Source: Candidatus Buchananbacteria bacterium RIFCSPLOWO2_01_FULL_39_33
Lineage (GTDB): Bacteria; Patescibacteriota; Patescibacteriia; 2-01-FULL-39-33
DNA: 47,734 nucleotides
Direction of reading: 5' to 3'
Assembly (NCBI GenBank): GCA_001817505.1
Contig: MHIM01000038.1
Location: forward strand, 1-47,734
Below, piece after piece: positions 17,509-25,433 of this stretch. The notes under the pieces were generated by a model. It searched no databases. It had not been told where the DNA came from and was given only the letters and a program-made list of their open reading frames with translations. The position numbers and the translations under genes were made by a program. Each line of letters starts with the position of its first letter. Position 1 is the first letter of the stretch.

Positions 17509-17583
17509 TGTTTCATAGGCCTATTGCCTAACTCTGCCACGAGAGTATCGTGGATAGCTCCTTAAAAAGAAAGGACATCGACC

Positions 17584-18273
17584 ATGGGTACTATGCTCGG
17601 TGAAGCGCTCCGTTCTGCCTACGGACCGTTCGAAGATCTCGCAAGAAAACTTGCTGGACGAAATGGAGAAGTTTGGTACGAAGCCCTTAAACATTTTCTG
17701 CGTAAAGAAGAGGTCTGGGTTAAACCTCCTAAAAAACAACATCTGGAATATCGAGATAGTATTTCTATTACTGGTCAAAACCCGTTTGTGGCCAAAGACC
17801 ACTTTAAAGAAGATATGTCATCCACAGCTCCAGTGAGAATCCGTAAAATCGGAACAAATTTCCAAGAGCATTTTCTTGACAAGGTGGAAGAAGGTAGTGA
17901 TACTGCTGATCTGAAAATTCAGGAGTATCAGTTTTATCGTTCTGATTGGTCATATTTTTCTGATATTCTGACGGAGTTGGGTAAAAATTGCGAGATAAAA
18001 CTCTCTCATCTCTGGGAAATGCTTTGTCTGCAACGCAATGGAGAAGAAGGTAAACTTAGTCATAGTAATTGGAACATCGCTTTTATTAAAGACAAATCTG
18101 ATATCCTTTGGGTGGTGGGTGCTCGCTGGTGTGAGTATCAGAGATGTCAAAGTCAATTAGCCACCTCTTACTCTGAATCACTTCCAACAAATACAATTTG
18201 GGAGATAGAAGCATTTCATATCGGCCAAGAAATTCCCGGGTCTTATCTTCGTTGTGTGGTTTCTCGCATCTAA
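17584..18273 (+). CDS. Orphan cytoplasmic protein with an EALKxFLRKE motif
   Basis: I do not recognise a named domain in this 229-residue protein. It has no signal peptide or membrane segment. The motif WYEALKHFLRKEEVW at 32-46 resembles a short segment I recall in many small, paralogous, uncharacterised proteins of Patescibacteria. The middle reads STAPVRIRKIGTNFQEHFLDKVEEG, and the C-terminal part contains ILWVVGARWCEYQRC and ends EIPGSYLRCVVSRI. The gene stands alone with its own promoter-like sequence, a leader with the hairpin CCACGA/TCGTGG (17537-17553), an AAAGGA ribosome binding site and a strong terminator. That self-contained layout, repeated by the next gene, contrasts with the packed operons around it. 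Function is unknown. Confidence 0.75.
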   Translation: MGTMLGEALRSAYGPFEDLARKLAGRNGEVWYEALKHFLRKEEVWVKPPKKQHLEYRDSISITGQNPFVAKDHFKEDMSSTAPVRIRKIGTNFQEHFLDKVEEGSDTADLKIQEYQFYRSDWSYFSDILTELGKNCEIKLSHLWEMLCLQRNGEEGKLSHSNWNIAFIKDKSDILWVVGARWCEYQRCQSQLATSYSESLPTNTIWEIEAFHIGQEIPGSYLRCVVSRI

Positions 18274-18280
18274 TAATAAA

Positions 18281-18315
18281 GGGCAGTTTCCTTCGGGGAG
18301 CTGCCCTAATTTTTT
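18281..18315 (+). terminator. Rho-independent terminator of the orphan gene
   Basis: GGGCAGTTTCC pairs with GGGAGCTGCCC around a TTCG loop (18281-18306), followed by TAATTTTTT. It lies eight bases after the stop codon. Confidence 0.9.
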
Positions 18316-18330
18316 CTATTACAAAAAAAT

Positions 18331-18359
18331 TTGACAAAAATATAAAAATATGATAAATA
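18331..18359 (+). promoter_or_regulatory. Promoter-like sequence for the deacetylase gene
   Basis: TTGACA (18331-18336) is followed by TATGAT 12 bases on and TAAATA 17 bases on (18354-18359). The leader after it has the hairpin ATCTCT-CTAT-AGAGAT (18367-18382), a GGTCT/AGACC stem, and a strong AAAGGAG site before the GTG start. Confidence 0.5.
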
Positions 18360-18438
18360 TATTTTGATCTCTCTATAGAGATAGGGTTAAGGGTCTGCCG
18401 TCAAAAGACCTAACGTTCTTTGGAAAAGGAGATCAATC

Positions 18439-19305
18439 GTGGCAATCTACCTGTCTTTTGGTTTTGATGATGAAAGGCCATTCGGCCAATTAGCCAAAAC
18501 TGATAAAGGCGCAGAATTTCGTAAGAAAAAAATGGCTTTTCTGAAACGATTTATGGATACTTTTGACACAGAAGAAATTCCCAGAACTCTTTTCATTTTA
18601 GGCGATTATCTTAATAATTGCCAATTAGATGTTGCTCCGGGAGAGTTAGAAGACATCTACTTGAGACCGCTTAATGACATTGCTCAACATTCCTATTCTC
18701 ATGGTATGATCAAGCGTATAGAGGGCTATGCCACCGACCGGCCGATTATGACGCCGGCAGATTTTTTGGCTGATGTTAAAAAAGCTAATGATGTCTTGCA
18801 AGCAATATTGGATGTGAAGCCATCGGGTTTGAGAATCCCCCTGGGTTATGACAATGATCTTTCAGACATTCCCGAAATTGTCCAAGAATTAAAAGAACTA
18901 GGTTTCTCCTATGTTTCCTCTGATTTAAGAGCCAGCGATTCCTTTAATGCGCCATTAACTGCTAGTCGCCAACCTCATTGTTACACTAATATTGGTTGTC
19001 CAGGAGTAGCGGAACTACCATCTCATGGTTGGCAAGATGTGGTATTTACGCAAGAAAAGTCCCAGGCGCTCTTGGGACGCACCCCGCCTGCTCCTAAAGA
19101 AATAATTGAGCATTTTGTTGGGCTCTTTGACAGAGCCAGACAATTGGAATTGCCCGATGTTTATATTTCCTTATGCCTGCATCCCTGGGCAGTGATGGAT
19201 TATGATCCCAATCTGGAAATCCTTTTAACCGTCGCTCGAACAGCCAGAGAGCAACAGATTGAAATTATCACCTATAGTGACGTGGCTAAGAAAATTATTA
19301 GCTAA
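18439..19305 (+). CDS. Polysaccharide deacetylase-like (CE4/NodB fold) protein
   Basis: The 288-residue protein starts with GTG at 18439, set by AAAGGAG eight bases upstream. It shows the CE4 order of motifs: YLSFGFDDERPFG near residues 4-16 (the metal and catalytic acidic pair), IPRTLFILGDYLN near 49-61, and IAQHSYSHGMI near 77-87 with the two metal-binding histidines as HxxxH. Later it has LRIPLGYDND and SLCLHPWAVMDYDPNL, in the place of the family's final His motif. There is no signal peptide, so a cytoplasmic role on a soluble or lipid-linked N-acetylated sugar is more likely than action on the wall. The gene is a single unit ending in its own terminator. Confidence 0.82.
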   Translation: MAIYLSFGFDDERPFGQLAKTDKGAEFRKKKMAFLKRFMDTFDTEEIPRTLFILGDYLNNCQLDVAPGELEDIYLRPLNDIAQHSYSHGMIKRIEGYATDRPIMTPADFLADVKKANDVLQAILDVKPSGLRIPLGYDNDLSDIPEIVQELKELGFSYVSSDLRASDSFNAPLTASRQPHCYTNIGCPGVAELPSHGWQDVVFTQEKSQALLGRTPPAPKEIIEHFVGLFDRARQLELPDVYISLCLHPWAVMDYDPNLEILLTVARTAREQQIEIITYSDVAKKIIS

Positions 19306-19321
19306 TCATCTAGACAAATTT

Positions 19322-19355
19322 AAACGGTGTAATCCTGCAGGATTACACCGTTTTT
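19322..19355 (+). terminator. Perfect-palindrome terminator between convergent genes
   Basis: A 32-base perfect palindrome (19322-19353; arm AAACGGTGTAATCCTG) ends in TTTTT on the plus strand. It lies between the deacetylase gene and the oppositely directed GT2 gene, so it probably serves both, more strongly the plus strand. Confidence 0.85.
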
Positions 19356-19364
19356 CTAACAAAA

Positions 19365-20069
19365 TTATTTCTTAATACCGAACCTTAAATAAATAACCGG
19401 TTTGGAAATCCGCCACCAGTCGCGCAACGGCACCATTTTAGTATAGCCCTTTTCTTTGAAATAACGCTTAGTCACCGGCACTTCCTTAACTCTGGATTTA
19501 TCAATTTTAACGGCCCAGCAAAGCAAGTATGGCTCAAGCTCATAGTGATTTAACCATTCCTGGTTAAGATTTATTTTGTCTAAAAGTGAAACTCTAACAG
19601 CCCGAAAACCATTAGTGCCGTCAGTGAAGGGAAAACCGGTAAATAATCGAATAAAAATGCCATAGGCCTTAGTAGTAATCCGCCTAAAGAGAGGGATATT
19701 CTCCACCCCCCCGCCTTTTAGCCAGCGTGAACCCTGAATTAAATCATAGCCACCACTGATAATCGGCTCGACCACCCGAGGTATCTGCTCGGGCGGATCT
19801 TGGTCATCACCGCCCATCACCGCAATAACTTCCATACCATCGGCTTTGGCTTTAATAAAGCCATCTCTGATACCAGCACCCACACCCAGATTTTTTTCGT
19901 GTTTAATCACTACTGCGCCGGCTTTTTCAGCCAGTTCCACTGTTTTATCAGTAGAACCGTCATCAACCACATAAACCGTATCAATTAAAGACACGTTTTT
20001 AACCCCCTTAACTACATTCTCAATATGTTGTTCTTCATTGTAAGCCGGTATCACCATGCCAATTTTCAT
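19365..20069 (-). CDS. GT2 dolichol-phosphate-mannose-synthase-like glycosyltransferase
   Basis: This 234-residue soluble GT-A protein begins MKIGMVIPAYNEEQHIENVVKG. It carries VYVVDDGSTDKTVELA near 32-47, the metal site MGGDDQDPPEQIPR near 84-97, and the downstream acceptor segment GTNGFRAVRV near 151-160. It has no C-terminal membrane helices, as in bacterial and archaeal DPM1-like enzymes of the short type. The expected reaction is transfer of a hexose or amino sugar to polyprenyl phosphate. It is the last gene of the second glycan operon, five bases after the GT4 gene upstream. Confidence 0.92.
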   Translation of the reverse strand: MKIGMVIPAYNEEQHIENVVKGVKNVSLIDTVYVVDDGSTDKTVELAEKAGAVVIKHEKNLGVGAGIRDGFIKAKADGMEVIAVMGGDDQDPPEQIPRVVEPIISGGYDLIQGSRWLKGGGVENIPLFRRITTKAYGIFIRLFTGFPFTDGTNGFRAVRVSLLDKINLNQEWLNHYELEPYLLCWAVKIDKSRVKEVPVTKRYFKEKGYTKMVPLRDWWRISKPVIYLRFGIKK

Positions 20070-20074
20070 AAAAA

Positions 20075-21205
20075 TTAAAGATTATTATTTATAATGTCAT
20101 TCCAAAATTTTACTATTTTTTCAGTATTGTTGTCAAATTTTTCTTTAACTAACTCTCGACCATATTCTCCCATTTTTCTCGCCTCATCTGGATTTTCTAA
20201 TAACCAGATAATTTTTTCAGCCAATTTTTGAGCATCGCCAATCGGCACTAAAAAGCCGTTTTTACCATCTTCAATAATTTCTTTGGCGCCAGTCGTGGCT
20301 GTAGAAACCACTGGCTTACCAGCAGCATTGGCCTCAACCAAAACTTTGCCAAAACTCTCCGAAGCGGAAGAGAGGACAAAAACATCGCTTTGAGCATAAA
20401 GATTTATTAATTCACTATAACTTAATTGGCCTTTATTTTCAATATCATAAAAATCATTGTCGGCCATGGCTTTTTTAATTGTCCGATCGGCTCCGGCCTG
20501 GACAAATTTGGTATCATTAAATTTATTTTTAACAATTTTAAAGGCCTTAACCAACGTATTATAATCTTTAACTTCATCATCCCGGCCAATGTGTAATACA
20601 TTTTTTTGTTCCATGTTCCATGTTCCATGTTCCATGAATTTGCTTAAATCAATCGGCGTAGAAATAACTCTGATCATCGGCAAACCACCCCCGACCCCTC
20701 CTTGGAAAGGAGGGGAGAAAAAATCCTTGATTTTTTGATATTGCCCTTCACTCATTACTCTGATAGCATCGGCTCTTTTGGCTACAAATTTAGATAATGG
20801 CAAAAGCAGATAATTAATTTTATTTTCTTTGAGCCAATTTTTATTGGCCCAGAAATCACCATGGAAGTGAATTAATAATTTTGTCTTGAATTTTTTCTTT
20901 AACTTTAAGCCGACTAAGCCGTCAATAAACGGCGTTTGAGTGATAATTAAATCATAGTTGTTCTCCTTGAATAATTTTTTTCCAATTTTATAGGCATCAC
21001 AACCATATTTCAGCTTAGAGTAAGAATTAGTCGGATAAGCAATTACTTTATCCGATATTTTATATTCAGCAAAACCCTTTTTAGCCAAAACAATAATATC
21101 CAAGCGATCGCAAAACTCGCCATATTTTTTGTGGCGTTCTACCACATCACCCAGCTGACCTTGACCCAATAAACCTTTATCAATTGAAATTATTAAAACT
21201 TTCAT
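20075..21205 (-). CDS. GT4-family glycosyltransferase with heptanucleotide tract and repeat insert
   Basis: The 376-residue GT-B protein starts MKVLIISIDKGLLGQGQLGD and ends its donor site with SSASESFGKVLVEANAAGKPVVSTATTGAKEII. Two odd stretches lie between the domains. SPPFQGGVGGGLP near 167-180 is coded by a G-rich palindrome (20695-20715). FMEHGTWNMEQ near 191-200 is coded by four tandem copies of a seven-base unit (20608-20635). The second domain then begins KNVLHIGRDDEVKDYNTLVKAF. A gain or loss of one unit would shift the frame before the donor-binding domain and inactivate the enzyme. Apart from these insertions the protein looks complete. Confidence 0.88.
   Translation of the reverse strand: MKVLIISIDKGLLGQGQLGDVVERHKKYGEFCDRLDIIVLAKKGFAEYKISDKVIAYPTNSYSKLKYGCDAYKIGKKLFKENNYDLIITQTPFIDGLVGLKLKKKFKTKLLIHFHGDFWANKNWLKENKINYLLLPLSKFVAKRADAIRVMSEGQYQKIKDFFSPPFQGGVGGGLPMIRVISTPIDLSKFMEHGTWNMEQKNVLHIGRDDEVKDYNTLVKAFKIVKNKFNDTKFVQAGADRTIKKAMADNDFYDIENKGQLSYSELINLYAQSDVFVLSSASESFGKVLVEANAAGKPVVSTATTGAKEIIEDGKNGFLVPIGDAQKLAEKIIWLLENPDEARKMGEYGRELVKEKFDNNTEKIVKFWNDIINNNL
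20608..20635. repeat. Four tandem copies of GTTCCAT inside a GT4 gene
   Basis: Four exact copies of the seven-base unit GTTCCAT lie head to tail in the coding region. On the coding strand the unit is ATGGAAC, read through all frames as MEHGTWNME. The unit length is not a multiple of three, so slippage would change the reading frame. Confidence 0.9.
20695..20715. repeat. Palindromic repeat in frame in a GT4 gene
   Basis: CCCCTCCTT (20695-20703), loop GGA, AAGGAGGGG (20707-20715), preceded by CCACCCCCGA. It codes for PPFQGGVGG on the minus strand and sits at the inter-domain position. A similar pyrimidine-rich stem occurs at 26399-26441. Confidence 0.75.
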
Positions 21206-21216
21206 TGTTATTTTAA

Positions 21217-21912
21217 TTAAGCCCTAAACCATTTTGGCAAATAAACTTTACTGAAGTTAATTGGTATTTGGTCTTCTTTTTCAAGTAATAACCAAATATT
21301 AGTCCCCCCTAATTGGAAAATTGGCTCTAAAAGATAATTAAACCATTTGGGCAACCTTCTTATCAGGCCGGAACTTTTAACTATCCGATAACCAGACATT
21401 TCCAATAAATAAATAAGCGATTTCTTATTGAAAGCATAGAAATGGCAATGCGCTCGATGCTTATTTAACAGAGACATTAGTGGTATTTGAATCACTAAGC
21501 AGCCATTAGATTTAAGTAATTTTCTACAATCGTATAAAAATTTATAAGGACTTATCAGATGAACCAAAAAATCAGTGCACCAAATCAAATCAAATTGTTC
21601 GCTGATTGATTCCAAATCATCTTCCACATTTATATCTATCACCTTCAAGCCCAGCGCTCTGGCATAGGTCGCGGCCTTGGTATTTTTCTCTAAGCCGACT
21701 GAATCTTGGGCAAAATGGATAAGATTATGGCCATAAGTGCAGCCGATATCCAAAATTTTAGCGTTAAAATCTAAATTGAACCTCTTATAAATATAGGAAT
21801 TTTTAGCTGGCCAATCTTTAAAAAATTTTTTATATATCCTTTCATTTTCGGAGGCGTCAGCTGGACCTTTTTCTAAAATAATCTTTTTTAATTCTTCGTT
21901 ATTTTTTTTCAT
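21217..21912 (-). CDS. SAM-dependent class I methyltransferase
   Basis: The 231-residue protein has motif I AKILDIGCTYGHNLIHFA near 50-67, LKVIDINVEDDL near 89-100, and FDLIWCTDFLVHLISPYKFLYDCRKLLKSNGCLVIQIP near 107-144, the usual Methyltransf_11/23 layout. The N-terminal 45 residues, rich in charged residues, precede the fold. A role in methylating a glycan or lipid-linked precursor is likely from the operon. The gene follows the radical SAM gene by one base and is 11 bases before the GT4 gene. No ribosome binding site is visible. Confidence 0.87.
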   Translation of the reverse strand: MKKNNEELKKIILEKGPADASENERIYKKFFKDWPAKNSYIYKRFNLDFNAKILDIGCTYGHNLIHFAQDSVGLEKNTKAATYARALGLKVIDINVEDDLESISEQFDLIWCTDFLVHLISPYKFLYDCRKLLKSNGCLVIQIPLMSLLNKHRAHCHFYAFNKKSLIYLLEMSGYRIVKSSGLIRRLPKWFNYLLEPIFQLGGTNIWLLLEKEDQIPINFSKVYLPKWFRA

Positions 21913-21913
21913 A

Positions 21914-23359
21914 TTATTTGACCACGAATTTTTTAGCTAATTTATATTCAAAAGGAAAATAAAAAAACTTTAGTTTCCAGCGCAGTTCGCAGACCAGAAC
22001 AAAAATCAGTTTCAATAACTTTTGCGCCTTAACACTGGAGCCCATGGCGCTTTTTAAGTTCATGGCGCCGAACCTAACATAGGCCTCCATTGATTCCACC
22101 AAATCCTTGTGCTTGACCCAAGGAAAATTCTGGACAGTCAAATAACTCAATTCGTTTTGCACCAAATGCGCCCACTCATCAAGAGATTGAGGCGCTTGCC
22201 AGCCGCTGGCTAAGCACTCCTGGTATAATTCCGAGCCCGGATAGGGCCGAAAGGCCTGGGGGCCTAAAATTTGGACCTGGGGGCTTAATTTAACCAACCG
22301 ATCTATAACCTCCAAAGTCAGCATCATATCGGCCTTAGTTTCGCCAGGCAAGCCAATCATAAAGGAATACTGGGGTATAATGTCATACTTCAAGCACATT
22401 TTAGCTGAATTAACAATCTGGTCAGGCGCAATATCTTTTTTGATTTTTTTAAGTATTATCGGACTGCCGGATTCGGCGCCAAAAGATAAAAGATAGCAGC
22501 CGGATTTTTTTAACTTGGCCATAAACTCTTCATCAATCATCCCCTCTTTAATATAATCGGCCCGGACAGTGGTTTCCCAGGGCAGAATTAAATTTCTTTC
22601 AATCAGGCTAGAGACAATATTTTTAGCCCTATTAATATCGACAAAAAAATTCTCATCCCAAAACCTTAATGATTTGCCAGAAAAATAATCTTTGCTTTTA
22701 ATAACCTTCAGATCTTCTAAAACTTGTTCAACCGTTCTGGCTCGCCACCTATTTTTGACAATAGCATTAATACAAAAAGTGCAGCGATGAGGGCAGCCCC
22801 GGCTGGTCAGTGAAGGGATTAATTCCAATTTCCTTAAAATTTCCGGAGCTACTAGATCCCAATTGAATAACTTGGTTTGGGCCGGATCGTGCAATTCGCG
22901 CATCGGATTCTTAATAATCTGCCCGTCTTTTTTATAAATAATGCCTTTGATTTGGGACAACTCTTGGCCGGAAGCCAATTCAAAAAAGGTAATCTCGCCC
23001 TCACCAAAACAGACAATATCAACTAAAGGATGGGCTATGGTCTGATCAATAAAAAAAGTCGGATGCGAACCGCCCCAAATCACCTGACAGTTAGGATTGA
23101 TTTCTTTGATTAATCTGCTGATAGCCAGAGCATTGGCAATTTGAGTGGTCATGACCGATAAGCCGACATACTGGCAATCAGGCACTTGGCTTTTTATTTT
23201 CTGAAGATAATCCCTTTCCCTGGCGCCATCAATTATATTTACTACCAATCCCTGGCTGTCTAAATAAGTGGCAATGCTTAATAAGCCCACAGAAATTGAG
23301 CTGTCATAATTTTCCTTGGCGATATTAAATGGCGGATTGATAAGCAGGGTTTTAATCAT
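21914..23359 (-). CDS. B12-binding-type radical SAM protein
   Basis: The fourth protein of this type in the window has 481 residues. Cobalamin-domain features are IWGGSHPTFFIDQTI near 94-108 and VDIVCFGEGEITFFE near 113-127. The radical SAM motif LTSRGCPHRCTFCINA places the cluster cysteines at 189, 193 and 196, followed by LRFWDENFFVD and SFGAESGSPIILKKI. A basic C-terminal tail (SVKAQKLLKLIFVLVCELRWKLKFFYFPFEYK) could bind the membrane. It overlaps the upstream methyltransferase-GT4 fusion by eight bases and is followed after one base by another methyltransferase gene, so one transcript carries three distinct methyl- or radical-SAM functions. Confidence 0.9.
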   Translation of the reverse strand: MIKTLLINPPFNIAKENYDSSISVGLLSIATYLDSQGLVVNIIDGARERDYLQKIKSQVPDCQYVGLSVMTTQIANALAISRLIKEINPNCQVIWGGSHPTFFIDQTIAHPLVDIVCFGEGEITFFELASGQELSQIKGIIYKKDGQIIKNPMRELHDPAQTKLFNWDLVAPEILRKLELIPSLTSRGCPHRCTFCINAIVKNRWRARTVEQVLEDLKVIKSKDYFSGKSLRFWDENFFVDINRAKNIVSSLIERNLILPWETTVRADYIKEGMIDEEFMAKLKKSGCYLLSFGAESGSPIILKKIKKDIAPDQIVNSAKMCLKYDIIPQYSFMIGLPGETKADMMLTLEVIDRLVKLSPQVQILGPQAFRPYPGSELYQECLASGWQAPQSLDEWAHLVQNELSYLTVQNFPWVKHKDLVESMEAYVRFGAMNLKSAMGSSVKAQKLLKLIFVLVCELRWKLKFFYFPFEYKLAKKFVVK

Positions 23360-25298
23360 TGATTATTTCGTTTAAAATCTTAACTGTTTCAGAAATGGTT
23401 TTATCCCAATTGAAAATCTTTAATTTATCAGCAGCTTTTTGAGTAAAATCATCAGCTAAATTACTATCGCTTAAAATTCTAATTGCCGCCTCCGTTAATT
23501 GGTCTAAATTATTATATTCAACCAATAGGCCATTTTCATTATTATCAATCACTTCCGGATTGCCACCAGAAAAAGTGGCGATAATGGGAGTTTTAACTCG
23601 CATAACTTCCAAAAGAGTATGAGACATCGCTTCATAGTTGGTGTTTAAAATAAACAGGTCAGCGGCTTTAAAATAATTAGCGACCTTTTCATGGCTGATC
23701 CGCCCCAAAAATTTAACTTCATTTTCCACTTTTAATTCCCTGGCTAATTGCTGTAAATCGTCCAGTGCCGGACCATCGCCTAAAATAAGTAAAACTACCT
23801 GACCGAATTTTTCTTTCAACTTCGGCATAATTTTTATCAGGCCATCTACGCCTTTCCAGGGAGTCAAGCGGCAAGCAGTGGCAATAATTTTGGTGCCGGC
23901 CCCAAAACGGTTTTTGATTTTTTCGGCTTCGTTATCATTTATCTCACTGGCGATAAAATCAACAGAATTATAGATAATCCTTATTTTATTTTTTGACACG
24001 CCTATTTGCTTGGCTATTAAAGCGATAAAATTGCTGACGGCAATAATTAAATCGGCTTCAAGTAATATTTTCTGCCGGCGTTTTTTTAATTTCTCAATCT
24101 TAGCGTCATATTCTTTAACTTGAAAATCAGCGATATAATCAGTCGTCCAGCCCGAAGCCACCGCCGTCTCCCAGGCACTATCGCCGACAAAGCGCAGTAC
24201 ATATTTCTTACCCAATAATTTTTTAATTAAGTAAGCAAAATAACCGACACTGTAAGTATCAGTGACATAAATCAGATCGGCCCACTTGGCCAATTGAAAC
24301 ATCTTCAAAAAATAACGGCTTTGATTTAAAAATTTCTGCCGATTTATCCTGAATAGCTTATCGCCATCATTAGCTGATTTATCAATATCAGAATAAGTGA
24401 TTAATTTAACGGCAAAATTATTTTTTTCCAAAGAATTAATCAATGCTTTTAAAATAGTAGCCGGACCGCCGATATCGGGCGGATAAATGCCAGTGGCAAT
24501 TAAAATTTTTCCTGGCTTCGCCGTAGCTGAAAGCGAAGATGGGCTTTGTTCCTCTAAAGTTTCAATAGCGGTTTCTTCTACTTTAATATTTTTTTTTAAA
24601 ACGCCGACCAGCGCCTGACCGTAGTTTTTGAAAACCGGTAACTCACAAAAAAACTTATCAATCAAATGGATGAACTTGTTAGAAAACCAAAATCTGGGCA
24701 GACCCAAATAATGCAAAGGTGGAAAAAGAGTGCTGGCGCGCGATTTAACTAAAATAAAGCCATTAGCTTCTAAAATTGAGAACCATTTTTTCAACGGATA
24801 ATCATATTGGTGTTGCCTGGGATCCCAACCCTCCTGATAAACTGTCTTTGACTGACGACGCAATATCTGACGGCCGACGAATTGGAAAAAATGTTCCCAT
24901 TTGTCATGCATAGCCGGAAAAGTTATCAATAGTTGCCCGTCATCTTTAAGTAATCTTTTAATTTCTTTAACCAGCAAATCAGGCTGGATGACATGCTCGA
25001 TAATATCAATGGCCATAACCTTGTCAAATTGTTCGGTTAAAGGAATATTTTCCACATTGGCCTCAACTAATTCTAAATTATTAATCTGGTAATAATCAGC
25101 TACTTGCCAGGCAGTTATTAAGCTATTTTTATCAATATCCACACCGACCATTTTTTTAAAATGTCCCTTATAAGTGATGGCTTGAACACCATCGCCGCAG
25201 CCGACATTTAAAACTGTTTCGTTTGAGCTGATGGGAAATATTTCCGGATAAACAATACCGGATATTAATTTGCCTGATTTGAATTTTGGCTTTAACAT
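23352..25298 (-). CDS. Fusion of class I methyltransferase and GT4 glycosyltransferase
   Basis: This 648-residue protein joins two enzymes. Residues 1-235 are a methyltransferase with motif I VLNVGCGDGVQA (29-40), acidic VGVDID (51-56) and FDKVMAIDIIEHV (91-103). Residues 264-648 are a GT4 enzyme starting KILIATGIYPPDIGGPATILKAL, with IIATACRLTPWKGVDGLIKI and the donor site NYEAMSHTLLEVMRVKTPIIATFSGGNPEVI. The linker SPSSLSATAKPG (252-263) is coded by a palindromic repeat (24514-24543), so the fusion point coincides with a dispersed element. Either two neighbouring genes were joined there or the repeat entered an existing linker. It would glycosylate and methylate the same growing glycan. Confidence 0.9.
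   Translation of the reverse strand: MLKPKFKSGKLISGIVYPEIFPISSNETVLNVGCGDGVQAITYKGHFKKMVGVDIDKNSLITAWQVADYYQINNLELVEANVENIPLTEQFDKVMAIDIIEHVIQPDLLVKEIKRLLKDDGQLLITFPAMHDKWEHFFQFVGRQILRRQSKTVYQEGWDPRQHQYDYPLKKWFSILEANGFILVKSRASTLFPPLHYLGLPRFWFSNKFIHLIDKFFCELPVFKNYGQALVGVLKKNIKVEETAIETLEEQSPSSLSATAKPGKILIATGIYPPDIGGPATILKALINSLEKNNFAVKLITYSDIDKSANDGDKLFRINRQKFLNQSRYFLKMFQLAKWADLIYVTDTYSVGYFAYLIKKLLGKKYVLRFVGDSAWETAVASGWTTDYIADFQVKEYDAKIEKLKKRRQKILLEADLIIAVSNFIALIAKQIGVSKNKIRIIYNSVDFIASEINDNEAEKIKNRFGAGTKIIATACRLTPWKGVDGLIKIMPKLKEKFGQVVLLILGDGPALDDLQQLARELKVENEVKFLGRISHEKVANYFKAADLFILNTNYEAMSHTLLEVMRVKTPIIATFSGGNPEVIDNNENGLLVEYNNLDQLTEAAIRILSDSNLADDFTQKAADKLKIFNWDKTISETVKILNEIIND
24514..24543. 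repeat. Palindromic repeat at the junction of a methyltransferase-GT4 fusion
   Basis: CTTCGC (24516-24521) and GCGAAG (24533-24538) flank a loop containing AGCT. On the coding strand it reads SPSSLSATAKPG, a wording I associate with repeats in Patescibacteria rather than with either enzyme family. It shares the core GGCTTCGCC with 11375-11383 and 26944-26952. Confidence 0.7.
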
Positions 25299-25381
25299 AA
25301 GTTTTATTATTCTTGCCAGGCTGTTATGGCGAATAGGTTCATCGCTTTGCTCGGGATAAACTCCGCAATCTCATCTGATAT

Positions 25382-25433
25382 AGGATTGCTTCCCCGCCTT
25401 CGCGGGGACTCACTTACGCTCCCTCGCAATGAC
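25382..25433. repeat. ATTGC...GCAAT palindromic repeat at the 3' end of a GT4 gene
   Basis: Outer arms ATTGC (25385-25389) and GCAAT (25426-25430) enclose CCCCGC-CTTC-GCGGGG (25392-25407). The ends TATAGGATTGCTTC and CTCGCAAT recur at 37798-37828. It supplies the last residues (VIARERK) and stop codon of the upstream GT4 gene. Confidence 0.8.

Noticed and set aside
17521-17802. Minus-strand open frame opposite the orphan gene
   Set aside because: It runs over the leader and 5' part of a gene that has clear promoter, ribosome binding site and terminator on the other strand.
20608-20635. Tandem GTTCCAT copies considered as a CRISPR-like or satellite array
   Set aside because: The unit is seven bases with no spacers and lies in a coding frame; it is a microsatellite.
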